This document shows, piece by piece, positions 5,060 through 6,244 of a DNA stretch of 6,244 nucleotides. Origin of the DNA: JANPJV01 sp031425695 (GTDB taxonomy: Bacteria > Pseudomonadota > Gammaproteobacteria > Xanthomonadales > SZUA-5). The stretch covers positions 1 through 6,244 of the forward strand of contig JANPJV010000005.1 in NCBI GenBank assembly GCA_031425695.1, in the 5' to 3' direction. A program made the translations under genes and the position numbers. The notes under the pieces are model-generated. The model was not told the origin of the DNA and searched no databases. It worked only from the letters and a program-made list of their open reading frames with translations. How positions within the stretch are numbered: position 1 is the first letter of the stretch; each line of letters opens with the position of its first letter.

Positions 5060-6244
5060 TTACTCGAAGCCGTTGCGAAAAATGTCCGGATTGAGCGGGG
5101 CGCGGCAGCCATTGGCCTGCGCGCCGTCGATGATGACGTTGAAGGCCGAGCCCGCGGGAAAGCTTGCAGGTGAACCGCCGTTCTCGGCGACCACGAACCA
5201 GCGTCCCGGCGCGCCGGCCACGCCGGGGCGGTAATCAACGCTGAAGGCCGTCGGGTTGAACACGAATGCACCGCCGGGCACGTCGACGCGCCCGACGATC
5301 GGTGCCGCGCACGCGTTATCGTCCAGCAACGGATGTGACATCGGGATCTCCGACGAAGGGCCCGAGCCCTGAGCCACCACGCGATGCGCGTTTTCCGAAA
5401 TCTGCGGGGCGATCACGACGTTGAAGCCGCGCCCGCTGGGCATGTCGACGCTCGCGTCCTCGTTACGCAGATTCCATCTCGTGCCGGCGTACTCCAGCCC
5501 GATCGCGAAATTGTGGGCGGGACCGGCATTGAAGTAGTTGTGCGTCACCACGGCGATCGCATCCGGGCGTCCGTCCAACGCCGGGTTGGTCATCTCGCTG
5601 TATTGAGCGGTGATGTTGCCAAGCGCGGTGAGATGGGTGAACCCGTTCAATCCGAACCCGGGAACAGTGACCGCGAAGCGGCGCCCCAGCGGCATCGCCA
5701 CCGAGGAGTTCTCGTGATAGATCGACAGCGGCAGATTGCCGGTTCCTGACGGCAGCCAGACGCCGACATTCTGCGCCAGTGCAGCGTTCATTCCCGGGGC
5801 ACGCAGACTGGTCACGCCCAGAATCGCGCTTGGCGCGAGTGCTACACCCGCCAGCGACGACAGATCGGTCTGATTGAAAAAGCTGTTCGCTTGAGTTGCG
5901 ACGTGCACTCCGGTCAATCCAAACCCGGCTTCATAGGCGCCGATATCGATGTTGGCCATCAAGGTGCGCGGCTGCCCATCGGCATCAAAAAAATTGAACA
6001 GGGGTAGAGCACTGTTGCTACCCGCGTTGATCGCCGCCGATGCGCCGCGCGGACGAGGATAGGTCAGGGAGATCAGCTGCGGATCCACCGTGCCCGTTCC
6101 CGGCCCCGGTACAACCTGATCGGTGAAAGTGCCGAAAACCAGATAGTTGCGGTTCTCCACCGCCCCGGCATTGAAGATCACCATCCCGTCGCTGTCATGG
6201 TATGCCACCAGGTTATTGGCGACCAGGCCGCTCAACGCTGGCGC
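5060..6244 (-). CDS. Secreted beta-helix type protein, C-terminal part, with choice-of-anchor Q-like segment and GFE tail (partial)
   Basis: The frame is open to the right edge, so the true start and any signal peptide lie outside; 394 residues are visible. Residues 1 to about 50 (GLVANNLVAYHDSDGMVIFN) read like the last coils of a right-handed parallel beta-helix. Residues about 53-105 hold AINAGSN, FDADGQPR and DIGAYE, the pattern I associate with the choice-of-anchor Q segment that closes such surface proteins. Three divergent repeats follow, ending near residues 196, 289 and 374. Their shared motif reads SIYHENSSVAMPLGRRFAV, NLRNEDASVDMPSGRGFNV and VVAENGGSPASFPAGSAFNV. The only two visible cysteines (312, 380) bracket most of repeat 3 and could form a disulfide. 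The protein ends PDIFRNGFE, resembling a short tail common on secreted proteins of Xanthomonadales-like bacteria. It is probably a large surface or secreted protein; no catalytic residues are recognised. Confidence 0.8.
   Translation of the reverse strand, partial: APALSGLVANNLVAYHDSDGMVIFNAGAVENRNYLVFGTFTDQVVPGPGTGTVDPQLISLTYPRPRGASAAINAGSNSALPLFNFFDADGQPRTLMANIDIGAYEAGFGLTGVHVATQANSFFNQTDLSSLAGVALAPSAILGVTSLRAPGMNAALAQNVGVWLPSGTGNLPLSIYHENSSVAMPLGRRFAVTVPGFGLNGFTHLTALGNITAQYSEMTNPALDGRPDAIAVVTHNYFNAGPAHNFAIGLEYAGTRWNLRNEDASVDMPSGRGFNVVIAPQISENAHRVVAQGSGPSSEIPMSHPLLDDNACAAPIVGRVDVPGGAFVFNPTAFSVDYRPGVAGAPGRWFVVAENGGSPASFPAGSAFNVIIDGAQANGCRAPLNPDIFRNGFE

Noticed and set aside
5051..5063. GTAACG-A-CGTTAC symmetry at the stop of the beta-helix gene
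   Set aside because: A 1-nt centre cannot form a hairpin loop, and half of the symmetry overlaps the stop codon. There is no evidence for a binding site.
5384..5749. 121-codon plus-strand frame within the beta-helix gene
   Set aside because: It is antisense to a frame with repeat structure and a recognisable C-terminal tail, and has no motifs of its own.

Overview
The window is GC-rich chromosomal DNA, most likely from a gammaproteobacterium near the Xanthomonadales/Lysobacterales. The main clue is the C-terminus of the gene cut by the right edge, which ends in IFRNGFE. I recall short [IV]F-x-[DN]-GFE tails as common on secreted proteins of that group. The placement is an inference. I see no tRNA, rRNA, transposase, integrase or CRISPR array.

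Layout from left to right. (1) A tight minus-strand pair encodes a protein with two tandem GST-N/thioredoxin-fold domains (944-1714) and, 4 nt downstream, an SGNH/GDSL-type hydrolase without a signal peptide (103-939). A third frame may start 3 nt further on and run off the left edge. (2) A divergent intergenic region of about 540 bp (1715-2251) carries a degenerate tandem array built from units of about 96 bp and 41 bp, with a conserved hairpin. (3) A plus-strand gene (2252-2857) encodes an endolysin-like M15 peptidase with an N-terminal peptidoglycan-binding segment. (4) It converges on a minus-strand gene (3081-4799) for an exported TPR-PDZ-S41 serine peptidase, whose best start is 13 codons inside the longest frame. 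(5) A 260 bp spacer contains a 16-bp-stem inverted repeat between two copies of a 14-bp direct repeat. (6) A minus-strand gene (5060 to beyond the right edge) encodes the C-terminal part of a secreted beta-helix type protein with a choice-of-anchor Q-like segment, three divergent repeats and the GFE tail.

The genes do not form one obvious pathway. Two are probably cytosolic (GST-like, SGNH), one acts on cell wall but lacks its own export signal (M15), and two are envelope or secreted proteins (S41, beta-helix). The features most worth follow-up are the noncoding tandem array, the repeated C-terminal module with its GFE tail, and the coupled GST-like/SGNH pair in which the second thioredoxin-fold domain has serine at the usual cysteine position. 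I found no convincing evidence for a wholly new multi-gene system.
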